From: Croceimicrobium sp965656185
GTDB lineage: Bacteria; Bacteroidota; Bacteroidia; Flavobacteriales; Schleiferiaceae
Direction: 5' to 3'
Length of the DNA: 64,000 nucleotides
Assembly (NCBI GenBank): GCA_965656185.1
Contig: CBFHJH010000005.1
Location: forward strand, 114,184-178,183
Shown: positions 52,378 through 61,032 of the stretch, in pieces
How the letters are laid out: every line of letters begins with the position of its first letter
Numbering within the stretch: the stretch's first letter is position 1
Notes under the pieces: model-generated
Seen by the model: only the letters and a program-made list of their open reading frames with translations
The model's database searches: none
What the model was told of the DNA's origin: nothing
Translations under genes and position numbers: made by a program

Positions 52378-54102
52378 ATGGCTGGAGGAAAATTATCGCC
52401 ACGGCAGAAGATGATTAACATGATGTATCTCGTGTTAACCGCTATGTTGGCATTGAACGTTTCCAAAGACATTTTGAAAGCGCTTACCAAGTTGAACGAT
52501 AGTTTAACGGAGACGATTTCAACTGTAGAAGCTAAAAACCAGGATGCTTACAGCGCTTTTGTAAAAGCTGCTGCTGAGAACCCAGACAAAGCTTTAGAGT
52601 GGAAGAACAAGGCAGACGAAGTTCAAGAACTTTCGAATGAATTGTTCCGCTATATTTCAAATATGAAAGATACTTTGGTGGCCGTTTCAGGTGGAATTGA
52701 CGAAGAAACGGGTGCCCCAAAAGCACTCGACGCTAAGTCGGATCCCCTTAACTATATGGTTGCCGAACAAGGTCCTAAGAAAGCGACCGAGCTTAAGCAA
52801 AAGATCGAAACTTTCCGTAGCAAAATGGTTGCTTTAGCGGGTAATGACCCCGACATTAAAGCGAATATTGAATCGGTATTCGATACCGATGACCAAAAAG
52901 AAGGTGATAAACAAGTGAGTTGGGAGCAAGCTTCATTTGGCGAGTATCCATTAGGAGCGATCTTACCTTTCTTAACCGACATCCAAGCTCGGGTGCGTAA
53001 CTCAGAGTCTGAGGTATTGAGTTACCTAAGCGCTAAGATCGGCGAAGGTGATGTAACCTTTACCACCGTNNNNNNNNNNNNNNNNNNNNNNNNNNNNNNN
53101 NNNNNNNNNNNNNNNNNNNNNNNNNNNNNNNNNNNNNNNNNNNNNNNNNNNNNNNNNNNNNNNNNNNNAGTGCGTAACTCAGAGTCTGAGGTATTGAGTT
53201 ACCTAAGCGCTAAGATCGGCGAAGGTGATGTAACCTTTACCACCGTAGAACCGATGGTAATGGCCAAAACCAATTACGTTACCCAAGGTGATGTATACGA
53301 AGCGGAAGTATTCCTAGCTGCCTATGACGACACCCAAGAGCCTACCATTACCATTAATGGTGAGCAGTTACCAGTAGAGAACATTGAAAACGGTAAGGGT
53401 ATCGTGCGCATTCCTGCTACCTCTGTTGGAGAACAGAAATGGGGCGGTCAGATCAGCATCAAACAAATTGGTAAAGGTGATATGAACTTCACTATTCCAG
53501 AGCAAACATTTACCGTTGCTCCTCCCAGTGTGGTGATCTCTCCTACCAAAATGAACGTACTTTACCGTGGGGTAGATAACCCTTTAGAGATCGGTGTTCC
53601 TGGTGTAGATCCATCTAAGATCCGAGTATCAGGTCCTGGTGTAAGTGGTTCTAACGGAAGCTATACGGCGAATGTTACCAAACTTAAAGGTAAGGAGATC
53701 ACGATCTCCGTATCAGTAGAAGAACAGGACGAAGACGGCAATGCTTCTACCCGTTCGGCCGGTTCTAAAAAGTTCCGTATCAAAGGTCTTCCTCCTGCAG
53801 TAGGTACCATCTACAAGCGTAGTGAAGGTTTACTCTCTAAGAGTGCTGTAGCTAATGCGACCATCGAAGCAGGTTTCCAAGACTTTGCCTTCGACTTGCC
53901 ATTACGCGTTACTTCTTTTGAAGTAGCCATCCCAGGTTCGCCCCCCGAGCGTATCAATGGTGATAAAATGAATTCTTCTGCACGTACCAAGATCGAAAGA
54001 TTGAAACCCGGTTCCACCGTATCGATCCGTAATATTAAAGCGGTTGGTCCTAAAGGAATCAAGGTTGATCGTGTAGGTAATATTTCTATCGACGTTAACT
54101 AA
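52378..54102 (+). CDS. gldM: Gliding motility / T9SS motor protein GldM (PorM)
   Basis: As written the protein is inflated by an assembly join: a 77-bp segment is present at 52993-53069 and again at 53170-53246 around 99 N. Collapsing this removes 177 bp in frame and leaves 515 residues, the usual GldM length. A single N-terminal membrane helix (MMYLVLTAMLALNVS) is followed by periplasmic domains ending in the beta-rich region. The base before the second copy differs (CGA against CGG, both Arg), hinting at strain variation. GldM transmits the GldL motor force across the periplasm. Confidence 0.94.
   Translation: MAGGKLSPRQKMINMMYLVLTAMLALNVSKDILKALTKLNDSLTETISTVEAKNQDAYSAFVKAAAENPDKALEWKNKADEVQELSNELFRYISNMKDTLVAVSGGIDEETGAPKALDAKSDPLNYMVAEQGPKKATELKQKIETFRSKMVALAGNDPDIKANIESVFDTDDQKEGDKQVSWEQASFGEYPLGAILPFLTDIQARVRNSESEVLSYLSAKIGEGDVTFTTXXXXXXXXXXXXXXXXXXXXXXXXXXXXXXXXXXVRNSESEVLSYLSAKIGEGDVTFTTVEPMVMAKTNYVTQGDVYEAEVFLAAYDDTQEPTITINGEQLPVENIENGKGIVRIPATSVGEQKWGGQISIKQIGKGDMNFTIPEQTFTVAPPSVVISPTKMNVLYRGVDNPLEIGVPGVDPSKIRVSGPGVSGSNGSYTANVTKLKGKEITISVSVEEQDEDGNASTRSAGSKKFRIKGLPPAVGTIYKRSEGLLSKSAVANATIEAGFQDFAFDLPLRVTSFEVAIPGSPPERINGDKMNSSARTKIERLKPGSTVSIRNIKAVGPKGIKVDRVGNISIDVN
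53070..53168. other. Run of 99 N between duplicated contig ends in gldM
   Basis: Flanked by identical 77-bp copies (52993-53069 and 53170-53246); no sequence is missing. Confidence 0.9.
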
Positions 54103-54117
54103 TAAAGACCCAGGTCT

Positions 54118-54954
54118 ATGAAACGTATTCTTTTTTGTCTCGGATTAGTTGGACTCTATTTGCTGCCTAGCACCAGCTCGGCGCAGATCATTAGTCCTGC
54201 CGATGACGGTATCATTCCCGATGCACCGAAACACTACCACAATAACATGGTATTCCCTTACCCCTATTTGCGTGAAGCAGATATGTTATGGAGTACCCGT
54301 CACTGGGAGCGTATCGACTTGCGACAAAAAATGAATCTTCACCTCTATTACCCCATTCAGGCCATTCCTGATCGTAAAAGCCTTTACGACGTAGTAGTAG
54401 ACGGAATCCTAGACGAAGGGACTATCATCGAAGTTTTTGCAGACGACCGCTTCGAAATTCCACTAACCCCCGAACAGGTGCGTGGCTATGTAGAAATGGT
54501 AGATACCCTGCGTGATCCCGATGACCCCAGCATTATCCTTTTGGTAGATACTATTAAGATCACCTCCAAGGATGTGAATTTCTGGGAAATCAAATCAGAC
54601 TGGTACTTCGATAAACAACGTGGTGAAATGAAAAACCGCATCTTGGGAATGTCGCCTATCGTGACCAACCCTAAGACCGGTGATAACTATAACCTCTTCT
54701 GGGTGTGGTTCCCCGATGCACGCTATGCATTGGCTACCCACACTGCCTTTAACGGACAAAACAACAGTGCGCGCCTCACTTACGACCAAGTGTTCCACTT
54801 GCGTTTCTTCGACTCCGTTATTTACAAGGAAGATAATGTATACGATCGCGAGATCGAAGAGTATAAACGAAGTTCAACCCTTGACCAATTGCTAGAAGCA
54901 GAGCGTATCAAAAACAATCTGCGCAATTTGGAAGCGGAACTTTGGGAATACTAA
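54118..54954 (+). CDS. gldN: Gliding motility / T9SS periplasmic ring protein GldN (PorN)
   Basis: 278 residues with a signal peptide (ends TSSAQ). The conserved block RHWERIDLRQKMNLHLYYP marks GldN; the C-terminal half (VVWFPDARY-like region and TYDQVFHLRFFDS) is also typical. It associates with GldK lipoprotein in a large ring under the outer membrane. It lies 15 nt after gldM and is followed at once by a terminator. Confidence 0.95.
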   Translation: MKRILFCLGLVGLYLLPSTSSAQIISPADDGIIPDAPKHYHNNMVFPYPYLREADMLWSTRHWERIDLRQKMNLHLYYPIQAIPDRKSLYDVVVDGILDEGTIIEVFADDRFEIPLTPEQVRGYVEMVDTLRDPDDPSIILLVDTIKITSKDVNFWEIKSDWYFDKQRGEMKNRILGMSPIVTNPKTGDNYNLFWVWFPDARYALATHTAFNGQNNSARLTYDQVFHLRFFDSVIYKEDNVYDREIEEYKRSSTLDQLLEAERIKNNLRNLEAELWEY

Positions 54955-54972
54955 TTTTCACAAAACGAATAC

Positions 54973-55003
54973 AAACCCTGACCTTTGCGTCAGGGTTTTT
55001 TAT
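54973..55003 (+). terminator. Intrinsic terminator of the gld operon
   Basis: The perfect 10-bp stem AAACCCTGAC/GTCAGGGTTT (54973-54982 with 54989-54998) has a 6-nt loop and a T-run. The next gene starts only about 6 nt beyond it. Confidence 0.9.
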
Positions 55004-55008
55004 TTCTA

Positions 55009-56013
55009 ATGAGCGCTAAGATCTATCTACTCGGTTCTGGCATTGCTGGCACCACTCTCAGTATTCAACTGCTTAAGGCGGGAGTAGATCATTATGTATA
55101 CGATAATCCCCAACACTCGCGCTCTTCCCGCATTGCGGCCGGTTTGGCTAATCCGGTGGTGCTTAAACGTCAGAAATGGGTAAATAAGGCAGAGCTTTTT
55201 ATGCCCTATGCCCGGAGCTTTTATGAGCACTTCGAAAAGAATAGTGGCATTACGATAAAACACGATGCTCAGATCGAGCATATCTTCCACCGAGCGGGTG
55301 AAGCCAACGACTGGCAGATCAACAGCACCAAACCATTACTGGGTGAGCATCTGGGGCCTATACTCAAGGAGGCCATTCCTCACATCGATAGCCCTCATTT
55401 CCGCGGTCGCCTGGAAAACATCTTTTGGCTTGATACCCAAAGCTATATCGAAAAGCACAAGGAAGACTTGCGGCAAAAAGAAAGACTCTTGGAAGCAGAT
55501 TGGCCCGGAATGGACCACTTGGGCCCCAGCGATCGGGTAATCTATTGCAACGGTCACCTGCTGCGACAAAGTCACCCCCATTTGGAAAAAGCCTTTAGCC
55601 CCACTAAAGGGGAGCTCATGATCATCGAAAATACCCAACTTCCGACCGACCGTATCCTCCACGCTGGGGTCTTCACCTTACCCCTGGCCCAAGGACGTTT
55701 TAAAGTAGGCGCCTCCTACGCGCATCAAAATATCAATGACGAAAGCTCGGCTAAGGGACTCCACTTCTTGGAAGAAAAGTTGCAGGCCTTCTACCACGGT
55801 CCTTACCACATTAGTGAGCAAGTAGCTGGCGTAAGGCCGAATATTAAAGACCGTAAGCCTCTGCTGGGGAAGATCAATTCGCGGGAATACGTCTTTAATG
55901 GTATGGGATCGCGGGGGGTGCTCATGGCTCCCTATTTGGCGCAGCACTTCATCGAGTTTTTCCTTCAGGCGAAAGCCTTAGAAAAACAATGGGACTTGAA
56001 CCGCTTTATTTAA
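55009..56013 (+). CDS. FAD-dependent oxidoreductase (DAO family)
   Basis: 334 residues from the ATG at 55009 (MSAKIYLLGSGIAGTTLSIQ), preferred over an in-frame start at 54985 that lies inside the gld terminator hairpin. The FAD-binding GxGxxG loop is GSGIAG; a second Rossmann segment and the C-terminal GMGSRGVLMAPYLAQ are the usual DAO-family ends. The substrate is probably an amino acid or modified amine but unknown. Finding it after gldN is common in Flavobacteriia. It converges with the DUF983 gene with an 8-nt overlap. Confidence 0.85.
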   Translation: MSAKIYLLGSGIAGTTLSIQLLKAGVDHYVYDNPQHSRSSRIAAGLANPVVLKRQKWVNKAELFMPYARSFYEHFEKNSGITIKHDAQIEHIFHRAGEANDWQINSTKPLLGEHLGPILKEAIPHIDSPHFRGRLENIFWLDTQSYIEKHKEDLRQKERLLEADWPGMDHLGPSDRVIYCNGHLLRQSHPHLEKAFSPTKGELMIIENTQLPTDRILHAGVFTLPLAQGRFKVGASYAHQNINDESSAKGLHFLEEKLQAFYHGPYHISEQVAGVRPNIKDRKPLLGKINSREYVFNGMGSRGVLMAPYLAQHFIEFFLQAKALEKQWDLNRFI

Positions 56014-56404
56014 GCTTCGGGCCCCTTTTTTCAGGATTGTACTTCACGAATAAATTAAGCCAAGTGATGCGCGATAAGCGCAAAACCAGCGGCGACAATA
56101 CCAAGACCACTAGGGCCAAGGCGATAATGATATCCGTGATGCTAGGCTCGTAGATCCAGTTCATGATAATGTAAGTCGCCACAAAAAGTGCCACCGAATA
56201 ACCATAGCTCACGTACATGGCCCCATAAAAGAAACTAGGCTCTACCTCATAACGCAGTTCGCAATGCGGGCAATTTTCATGCATCGTGAACAACTTACCA
56301 AGCTTATAGGGGTTCTTTTCCTCAAATACCTCTCCTTCTTGGCAACGCGGACAGCGAAAATTTACGATACTGTAGAACTTCGTCCCCTTAGAAAATAGTG
56401 ACAT
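56006..56404 (-). CDS. DUF983 family membrane protein
   Basis: 132 residues. The N-terminal part has two CxxC pairs (FRCPRCQEG; ENCPHCELR), suggesting a zinc ribbon, and then two membrane helices at about 55-76 and 86-105. DUF983 proteins are found across Bacteroidota and Alphaproteobacteria; no function is established. Its start codon lies only 24 nt from that of the divergent ABC-F gene, so the promoters overlap. Confidence 0.85.
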   Translation of the reverse strand: MSLFSKGTKFYSIVNFRCPRCQEGEVFEEKNPYKLGKLFTMHENCPHCELRYEVEPSFFYGAMYVSYGYSVALFVATYIIMNWIYEPSITDIIIALALVVLVLSPLVLRLSRITWLNLFVKYNPEKRGPKLK

Positions 56405-56416
56405 CAGCTTAAAATT

Positions 56417-56424
56417 TATTTTTG
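56417..56424 (+). promoter_or_regulatory. TAnnTTTG -7 element within the 24-nt divergent gap
   Basis: TATTTTTG ends 4 nt before the ABC-F ATG, the same spacing as at 4170-4177. On the minus strand a near match, TAAATTTT (56418-56411), would serve the DUF983 gene and overlaps it. Confidence 0.5.
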
Positions 56425-56428
56425 CCCC

Positions 56429-58492
56429 ATGCTTGGGATCAACAAACTCACATTACAATTAAACGACCGCATGCTTTTTAACGGAATCTCCTTTTTGGTG
56501 AATCCCGGCGAAAAGCTCGGTTTGGTAGGAAGCAACGGCGCGGGAAAGTCTACGCTCCTCAAAACCATTGCTGGAGAAGCCACCGTAGACAGTGGCGACA
56601 TCTCTAAACCAAAGGATTTCGAGATCGGCTACCTGCCCCAGGAATTGCCGCTTCACGACGGCAAAACAGTTTGGGAAGAGGCCGAAACTTCCTTCAGCGA
56701 AATTAAGGAACTTCAGGAGGCTATCGATGACATAAATCACCAATTGGCCGTCCGAGAAGATTATGAAAGTGAGTCCTACCTCAAACTGATCGAAGATCTA
56801 AATCACTATACCGATCGCTTTACCTTGATTGGCGGTTATACTTATCACGCCGATCTCGAAAAGATCTTGATGGGCCTTGGCTTCAAGGCAGCGGATTTTC
56901 ACCGGCAAACCAATGAGTTTAGCGGTGGTTGGCGAATGCGTATCGAATTGGCGAAGCTCCTATTAGCCAAGCACGATGTCCTGCTGCTCGATGAGCCTAC
57001 CAACCACCTCGACATTAATTCGATCATTTGGCTCGAAAGCTTTTTACAAGAATTCGAGGGCGCCATTATCATGGTTTCACACGACCGCACCTTTCTCGAC
57101 AATATCACCAAGCGCACGGTAGAGATCGTAAACGGTAAGGTCTATGACTATCCGGTCGCCTACAGCAAATTCGTGGCCCTGCGCGACGAACGGCGCCAGC
57201 TGCAAATGCAAGAGCAAAAGAACCAAGAGAAAGAGATCAAGCATACCGAAGAACTGATCGAAAAATTTCGCTACAAAGCCTCCAAGGCGGCCTTTGCGCA
57301 AAACTTGATCAAGAAACTGGATAAAATGGAGCGCATCGAGATCGACGATGAAGATGCACGGAAGATCAGTTTTCGCTTTCCTCCTGCCCCTCGTAGTGGC
57401 AAAGTTGCGGTCCAAGCCGAAAACCTGGCCAAAGCTTATGGCCAAAAACAGATCTTTAAGAACGTAGACCTAGAGGTGAACCGCGGCGAAAAGATCGCTT
57501 TCGTAGGCCAAAATGGTCAGGGTAAATCTACCCTGGTCAAGATCATTGCCGAAGCACTAGAGCATGAAGGTAAGCTCGAACTTGGGCACAATGTGGAACT
57601 AGGCTATTACGCACAAGAACAAGCCAAAACCTTAGACGGGGATAAAACATTATTAAGCACCATCGAGGATGCCGCGCCGGAAGACCTTCGTAAGAAGGCA
57701 CGCGATTACCTCGGAGCTTTTCTCTTTTCGGGCGAAGATGTAGATAAGAGGGTAAAAGTGCTGAGCGGAGGCGAAAAAGGACGCCTGGCCCTTTGTAAAC
57801 TATTGCTCTTTCCGCATAACCTCTTGGTGATGGACGAACCCACCAATCACCTTGACCTTAAGTCGAAGGACATGCTTAAACAAGCCCTACTCAATTACGA
57901 TGGCACCTTGATCGTGGTATCGCATGACCGTCATTTCCTACAGGGCCTTACGGATAAGATCTTCGAATTCCGCGATGGTAAAGTGCGGCAGTTCCTAGGA
58001 AATATCGACGAGTACCTGGAAGCACGCAAATTNNNNNNNNNNNNNNNNNNNNNNNNNNNNNNNNNNNNNNNNNNNNNNNNNNNNNNNNNNNNNNNNNNNN
58101 NNNNNNNNNNNNNNNNNNNNNNNNNNNNNNNGGAAGACTTCCGTCAATTGGAAAAAGGCAAGCAGGAAACTGCCGCCAAAGCAGAGGCTAAAAAAGATTC
58201 GAAGACTTCAAAACTGTCCTACGATGAGCGCAAGCAACTTGATAAGGATTTGCGGAAAGCCGAAAAACAGGTGAAGAAGCTAGAATCGGAGATTGAAACC
58301 TTGGAAGCGCATTTGGAAGAATGGGACGCCAAACTGCAAGACCCCGAAGCCTTCAAAGAACTATCGAAAGAAGCCGATTTTTACGAACGTTACGAAGCAG
58401 AGAAAGCCAAGCTTGAAAGCAAGATGGCGGCTTGGGAAAAAGCCCAAGTAGCCCATCAAACCCTAACGCAAAAGAAAGAGGAAGAAACTTAA
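56429..58492 (+). CDS. ABC-F family ATPase
   Basis: About 654 residues after removing the 99 N at 58033-58131; the flanks join as LEARKLEDFRQLEK in frame. Two ABC domains are present: Walker A GSNGAGKST and GQNGQGKST, signatures FSGGWRMR and LSGGEKGR, Walker B LLLDEPTNHLD and LVMDEPTNHLD. No membrane segment is present. A charged coiled-coil closes the protein (about 590-654), as in Uup/YfmR types. ABC-F proteins act on stalled ribosomes at the E site. Its promoter seems nearly leaderless. Confidence 0.93.
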   Translation: MLGINKLTLQLNDRMLFNGISFLVNPGEKLGLVGSNGAGKSTLLKTIAGEATVDSGDISKPKDFEIGYLPQELPLHDGKTVWEEAETSFSEIKELQEAIDDINHQLAVREDYESESYLKLIEDLNHYTDRFTLIGGYTYHADLEKILMGLGFKAADFHRQTNEFSGGWRMRIELAKLLLAKHDVLLLDEPTNHLDINSIIWLESFLQEFEGAIIMVSHDRTFLDNITKRTVEIVNGKVYDYPVAYSKFVALRDERRQLQMQEQKNQEKEIKHTEELIEKFRYKASKAAFAQNLIKKLDKMERIEIDDEDARKISFRFPPAPRSGKVAVQAENLAKAYGQKQIFKNVDLEVNRGEKIAFVGQNGQGKSTLVKIIAEALEHEGKLELGHNVELGYYAQEQAKTLDGDKTLLSTIEDAAPEDLRKKARDYLGAFLFSGEDVDKRVKVLSGGEKGRLALCKLLLFPHNLLVMDEPTNHLDLKSKDMLKQALLNYDGTLIVVSHDRHFLQGLTDKIFEFRDGKVRQFLGNIDEYLEARKXXXXXXXXXXXXXXXXXXXXXXXXXXXXXXXXXXEDFRQLEKGKQETAAKAEAKKDSKTSKLSYDERKQLDKDLRKAEKQVKKLESEIETLEAHLEEWDAKLQDPEAFKELSKEADFYERYEAEKAKLESKMAAWEKAQVAHQTLTQKKEEET
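58033..58131. other. Run of 99 N, probably a zero-length gap
   Basis: TT before and G after the run combine into a Leu codon, giving Arg-Lys-Leu-Glu-Asp-Phe-Arg in frame. Confidence 0.85.
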
Positions 58493-58510
58493 AAACTGCT
58501 GGTCCCAAAT

Positions 58511-58540
58511 AAAAAGGCTCCCTCGGGGAGCCTTTTTATT
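58511..58540. terminator. Bidirectional intrinsic terminator
   Basis: The 12-bp perfect stem AAAAAGGCTCCC/GGGAGCCTTTTT (58511-58522 with 58526-58537) lies between the convergent ABC-F and hydrolase genes. Confidence 0.92.
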
Positions 58541-59965
58541 TTAATGCTGGATCAACAGTCGTTCGCGCCGCGATTCTTGGCCCAAACTAAACTCGATGAT
58601 GTACACGCCATTATCGAAAGGATGTAGTTCAATTCTTTCTCCTGCTTTTAAAGCATCGCTGTAGTTCAAGCGTCCATGCATATCATAGACCTTAACCTCG
58701 ATCTGCTGTTCCGGATCGCTGTAGTCGATCTGAATGTGATCCTTAGCAGGATTAGGATAAAAGCCTACTTGGGCTAGATCGGCCTCTTGGATGCTTACAA
58801 AAGCATTACATCCGGTACTTAGACTGTCGAAAAAAGCCACTGCACCGGCAATGCTTGGGCTTACACAACCGCCGTGATTAAGGGCTCCACCGCTGATCGC
58901 TACTACATCAGTAGCCCCATTAGCGGTCATGGCCGCCTGGGCATCCAAGCTATTTTCGAAGGCTACTTGCTCGTCATTGGTGCAATAGAATAATCGCATC
59001 TTGGTATCGGGACGCCAGTCGTAATTACTGTTCTCATTTAAAACCGTCCACAACCAGTGGTTTTGCGCAATGGTATCGGCAATAAAAGCCTGTAAGACCG
59101 AATCTTCCATATACTGACTTACCCGTGAAGGCAATTTAGAGTTCACGCTGTCCATCGGATAAGTACCGTCGAAATAAGGAGGAATGGTCACATCATAAGG
59201 GGCCTTGAGAATCTCGGAAGGATTATTGAACAAAGTACCATTATAGGCAGCGTTCATGCCTAGTAATAGGTACACCACATAACCCGGATTGCTGTAAGGC
59301 TGGTCTTGGATAAAAACCTCCGACTGCGAACCAGCTAGGTTATAAGGACCACTAGCAGGGGCAGCACCCACTACATTGAATTCGGTATCGAGATTATTGT
59401 CCTGAATATATTTCGCGGTAGCCATAGCAGCATGCCCGCCCTGGGAATAGCCGGTCAAGAAGACCTCTCCATTCAAATTATAACCAGGAATACTATCGGC
59501 CAATGCTTCGCGCGCGGCTCGCATCATGTCTACCGTAGCTGTAGCCTGGGTCTCCGCGTGCACATAGGGATGTGTTCCGGGACTATCCCCTAAACCGAGG
59601 TAATCGGGCATGGTAACCACATAACCACGGCTGGCGAAGACCTTGCCAATAATAGACTCAAAGTTATTGCGTGAAGGCACCTGATTGCGACGCAAGACCG
59701 TACCATGATTGTAATTCACTAAGCTAAAATCGGTACAATTCTTCAGTGGTACCGAAAGCATTCCACTGGCAATACTGCTATTCCCGGCCGAATCGGGGGT
59801 AGTATAAAGGATCTTATAATTGGCCACATCATAAAGGGCCTGACCATTGGCCACGAAGTTAATGGTGAAGGTAAGCGTAGTATCGATCGGAATTACCTGC
59901 ACCAAATTCTGCGCCTGGAGACCAAGACCGGCCGCGGCGAAAAAAGCTAGTAGTGTTTTCTTCAT
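58541..59965 (-). CDS. Secreted lipase-like alpha/beta hydrolase with T9SS C-terminal sorting domain
   Basis: 474 residues from the ATG at 59965, which begins a clean signal peptide (MKKTLLAFFAAAGLGLQAQ). An alpha/beta-hydrolase domain follows with the nucleophile in TGYSQGGHAAM; likely Asp and His are near NDEQVAFEN and GALNHGGC. It resembles secretory lipases. The last ~75 residues are a type A T9SS sorting domain (VGFYPNPAKDHIQIDY; VKVYDMHGRL; GVYIIEFSLG), so it should cross the outer membrane through the Gld/Por machinery encoded in this window. Substrate unknown. Confidence 0.85.
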   Translation of the reverse strand: MKKTLLAFFAAAGLGLQAQNLVQVIPIDTTLTFTINFVANGQALYDVANYKILYTTPDSAGNSSIASGMLSVPLKNCTDFSLVNYNHGTVLRRNQVPSRNNFESIIGKVFASRGYVVTMPDYLGLGDSPGTHPYVHAETQATATVDMMRAAREALADSIPGYNLNGEVFLTGYSQGGHAAMATAKYIQDNNLDTEFNVVGAAPASGPYNLAGSQSEVFIQDQPYSNPGYVVYLLLGMNAAYNGTLFNNPSEILKAPYDVTIPPYFDGTYPMDSVNSKLPSRVSQYMEDSVLQAFIADTIAQNHWLWTVLNENSNYDWRPDTKMRLFYCTNDEQVAFENSLDAQAAMTANGATDVVAISGGALNHGGCVSPSIAGAVAFFDSLSTGCNAFVSIQEADLAQVGFYPNPAKDHIQIDYSDPEQQIEVKVYDMHGRLNYSDALKAGERIELHPFDNGVYIIEFSLGQESRRERLLIQH

Positions 59966-60018
59966 ATTGGAATATTTAGAGGAAAGATAAGCATTCCTTC
60001 CCCCTGCTTCCAAACCGC

Positions 60019-60834
60019 TTAATCGAAGAGGTAATAAGCCAAGCCAAAGGTCAGGTCATAACCCAAATAACCTTCGGTTCGATAAGGACTTTTGGTGGCT
60101 TCGCTCGGGCGCTGTGTAGCACTGGTATAATTACCTTTTACGTATTCCGTTTGCAGTTGCGCCACGGTAAACTGATCGGTAATATCGGTACCATCTTCAA
60201 TTACCCGAGTCACTTCATTCAAACTCCTCCCGAGGTAGGCTGCTCTAAATTGCACCGCCGCAGTTAAAAAGAGTTTCTCACCCAGCTTGCGCTCGAAACC
60301 AATGCTAAAGCGACCGCCGAAGCTGATCCCATAGCTTAGGGTACTGTAAACGTCGTATTCAAAATTTAGATTAGAATCGAAGTAACTGCTACTCGACTGA
60401 TTATCGCCATAAACGTACACACTGGGGCCAAAACTAATGTAGGGGGTCCATTTATCCGATTGGTTTAAAACGCGGTAGTGAAACAGTGGACTAAGACTCA
60501 AGGTCTGATACCGAAAGGTATTATCGGTCAAATCCCCTAAAAGGTTGAACTGCTCATATTCAAAAGTGGCACTGCGTTGATAGTGAGCGTTCAAGATCAG
60601 TCGAAAGCCCCGGCCTACGCCAATGCCCGCCCCGAAGGATACTTGTAATCCACCGGCCGAGCGAATGGCAAAACTTTGGTTTATCGCTCCGGCCCGCTCC
60701 AGGGTCTGTTGCGCGGGTAGACCAAGGCCATAGCCCGCATCGAAGTGAAAAGAAACGGGAGGTGGTTTTAGTTTTCTTTGTGCCTGAAGGCTGAAACTGG
60801 TGATTAAAGCCAGTCCGAAAAGCAGATTTCGCAT
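60019..60834 (-). CDS. Outer-membrane beta-barrel protein (PorT-like)
   Basis: 271 residues from the ATG at 60834 (MRNLLFGLALITSFSLQAQ signal), preferred to an in-frame start 17 codons earlier because that extension is not signal-like. The rest alternates short beta strands with Gly and aromatic residues (FHFDAGYGLGLPAQ; ISFGPSVYVYGD; GYLGYDLTFGLAYYLF) and ends in the aromatic that barrels use for insertion. It is of the outer_membrane_beta-barrel type; the PorT label is only a resemblance. Five nt separate its stop from the upstream limit of the hydrolase frame; co-transcription is likely. Confidence 0.75.
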   Translation of the reverse strand: MRNLLFGLALITSFSLQAQRKLKPPPVSFHFDAGYGLGLPAQQTLERAGAINQSFAIRSAGGLQVSFGAGIGVGRGFRLILNAHYQRSATFEYEQFNLLGDLTDNTFRYQTLSLSPLFHYRVLNQSDKWTPYISFGPSVYVYGDNQSSSSYFDSNLNFEYDVYSTLSYGISFGGRFSIGFERKLGEKLFLTAAVQFRAAYLGRSLNEVTRVIEDGTDITDQFTVAQLQTEYVKGNYTSATQRPSEATKSPYRTEGYLGYDLTFGLAYYLFD

Positions 60835-61032
60835 GCGGTTTAAATTTTGCGGAAAATTACCGAATGCCCCTCTAAGGCAGGCCAAGCCTCACCAATTTTT
60901 TAGCCAAAGCCTTCAGCCACTTAAAAGCCTCCCTCACGAAAGCGGTATTTCATGCTAAAAAAGACGTCAGTGATGAACGCTTTCCCTTAAAATTGCCAAT
61001 ATCTAGTATATTGCCCTGATTATTGACGATTA
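60835..61032. other. 198-bp divergent intergenic region
   Basis: Separates the barrel gene and the lipoprotein operon. A TATATTGC at about 61011 resembles the -7 consensus but lacks the TTTG end; nothing else is clear. Confidence 0.4.

Noticed and set aside
52993..53246. Internal tandem duplication in GldM
   Set aside because: The copies are exactly 77 bp and surround an N run; collapsing them gives the normal family length, so it is an assembly artefact.
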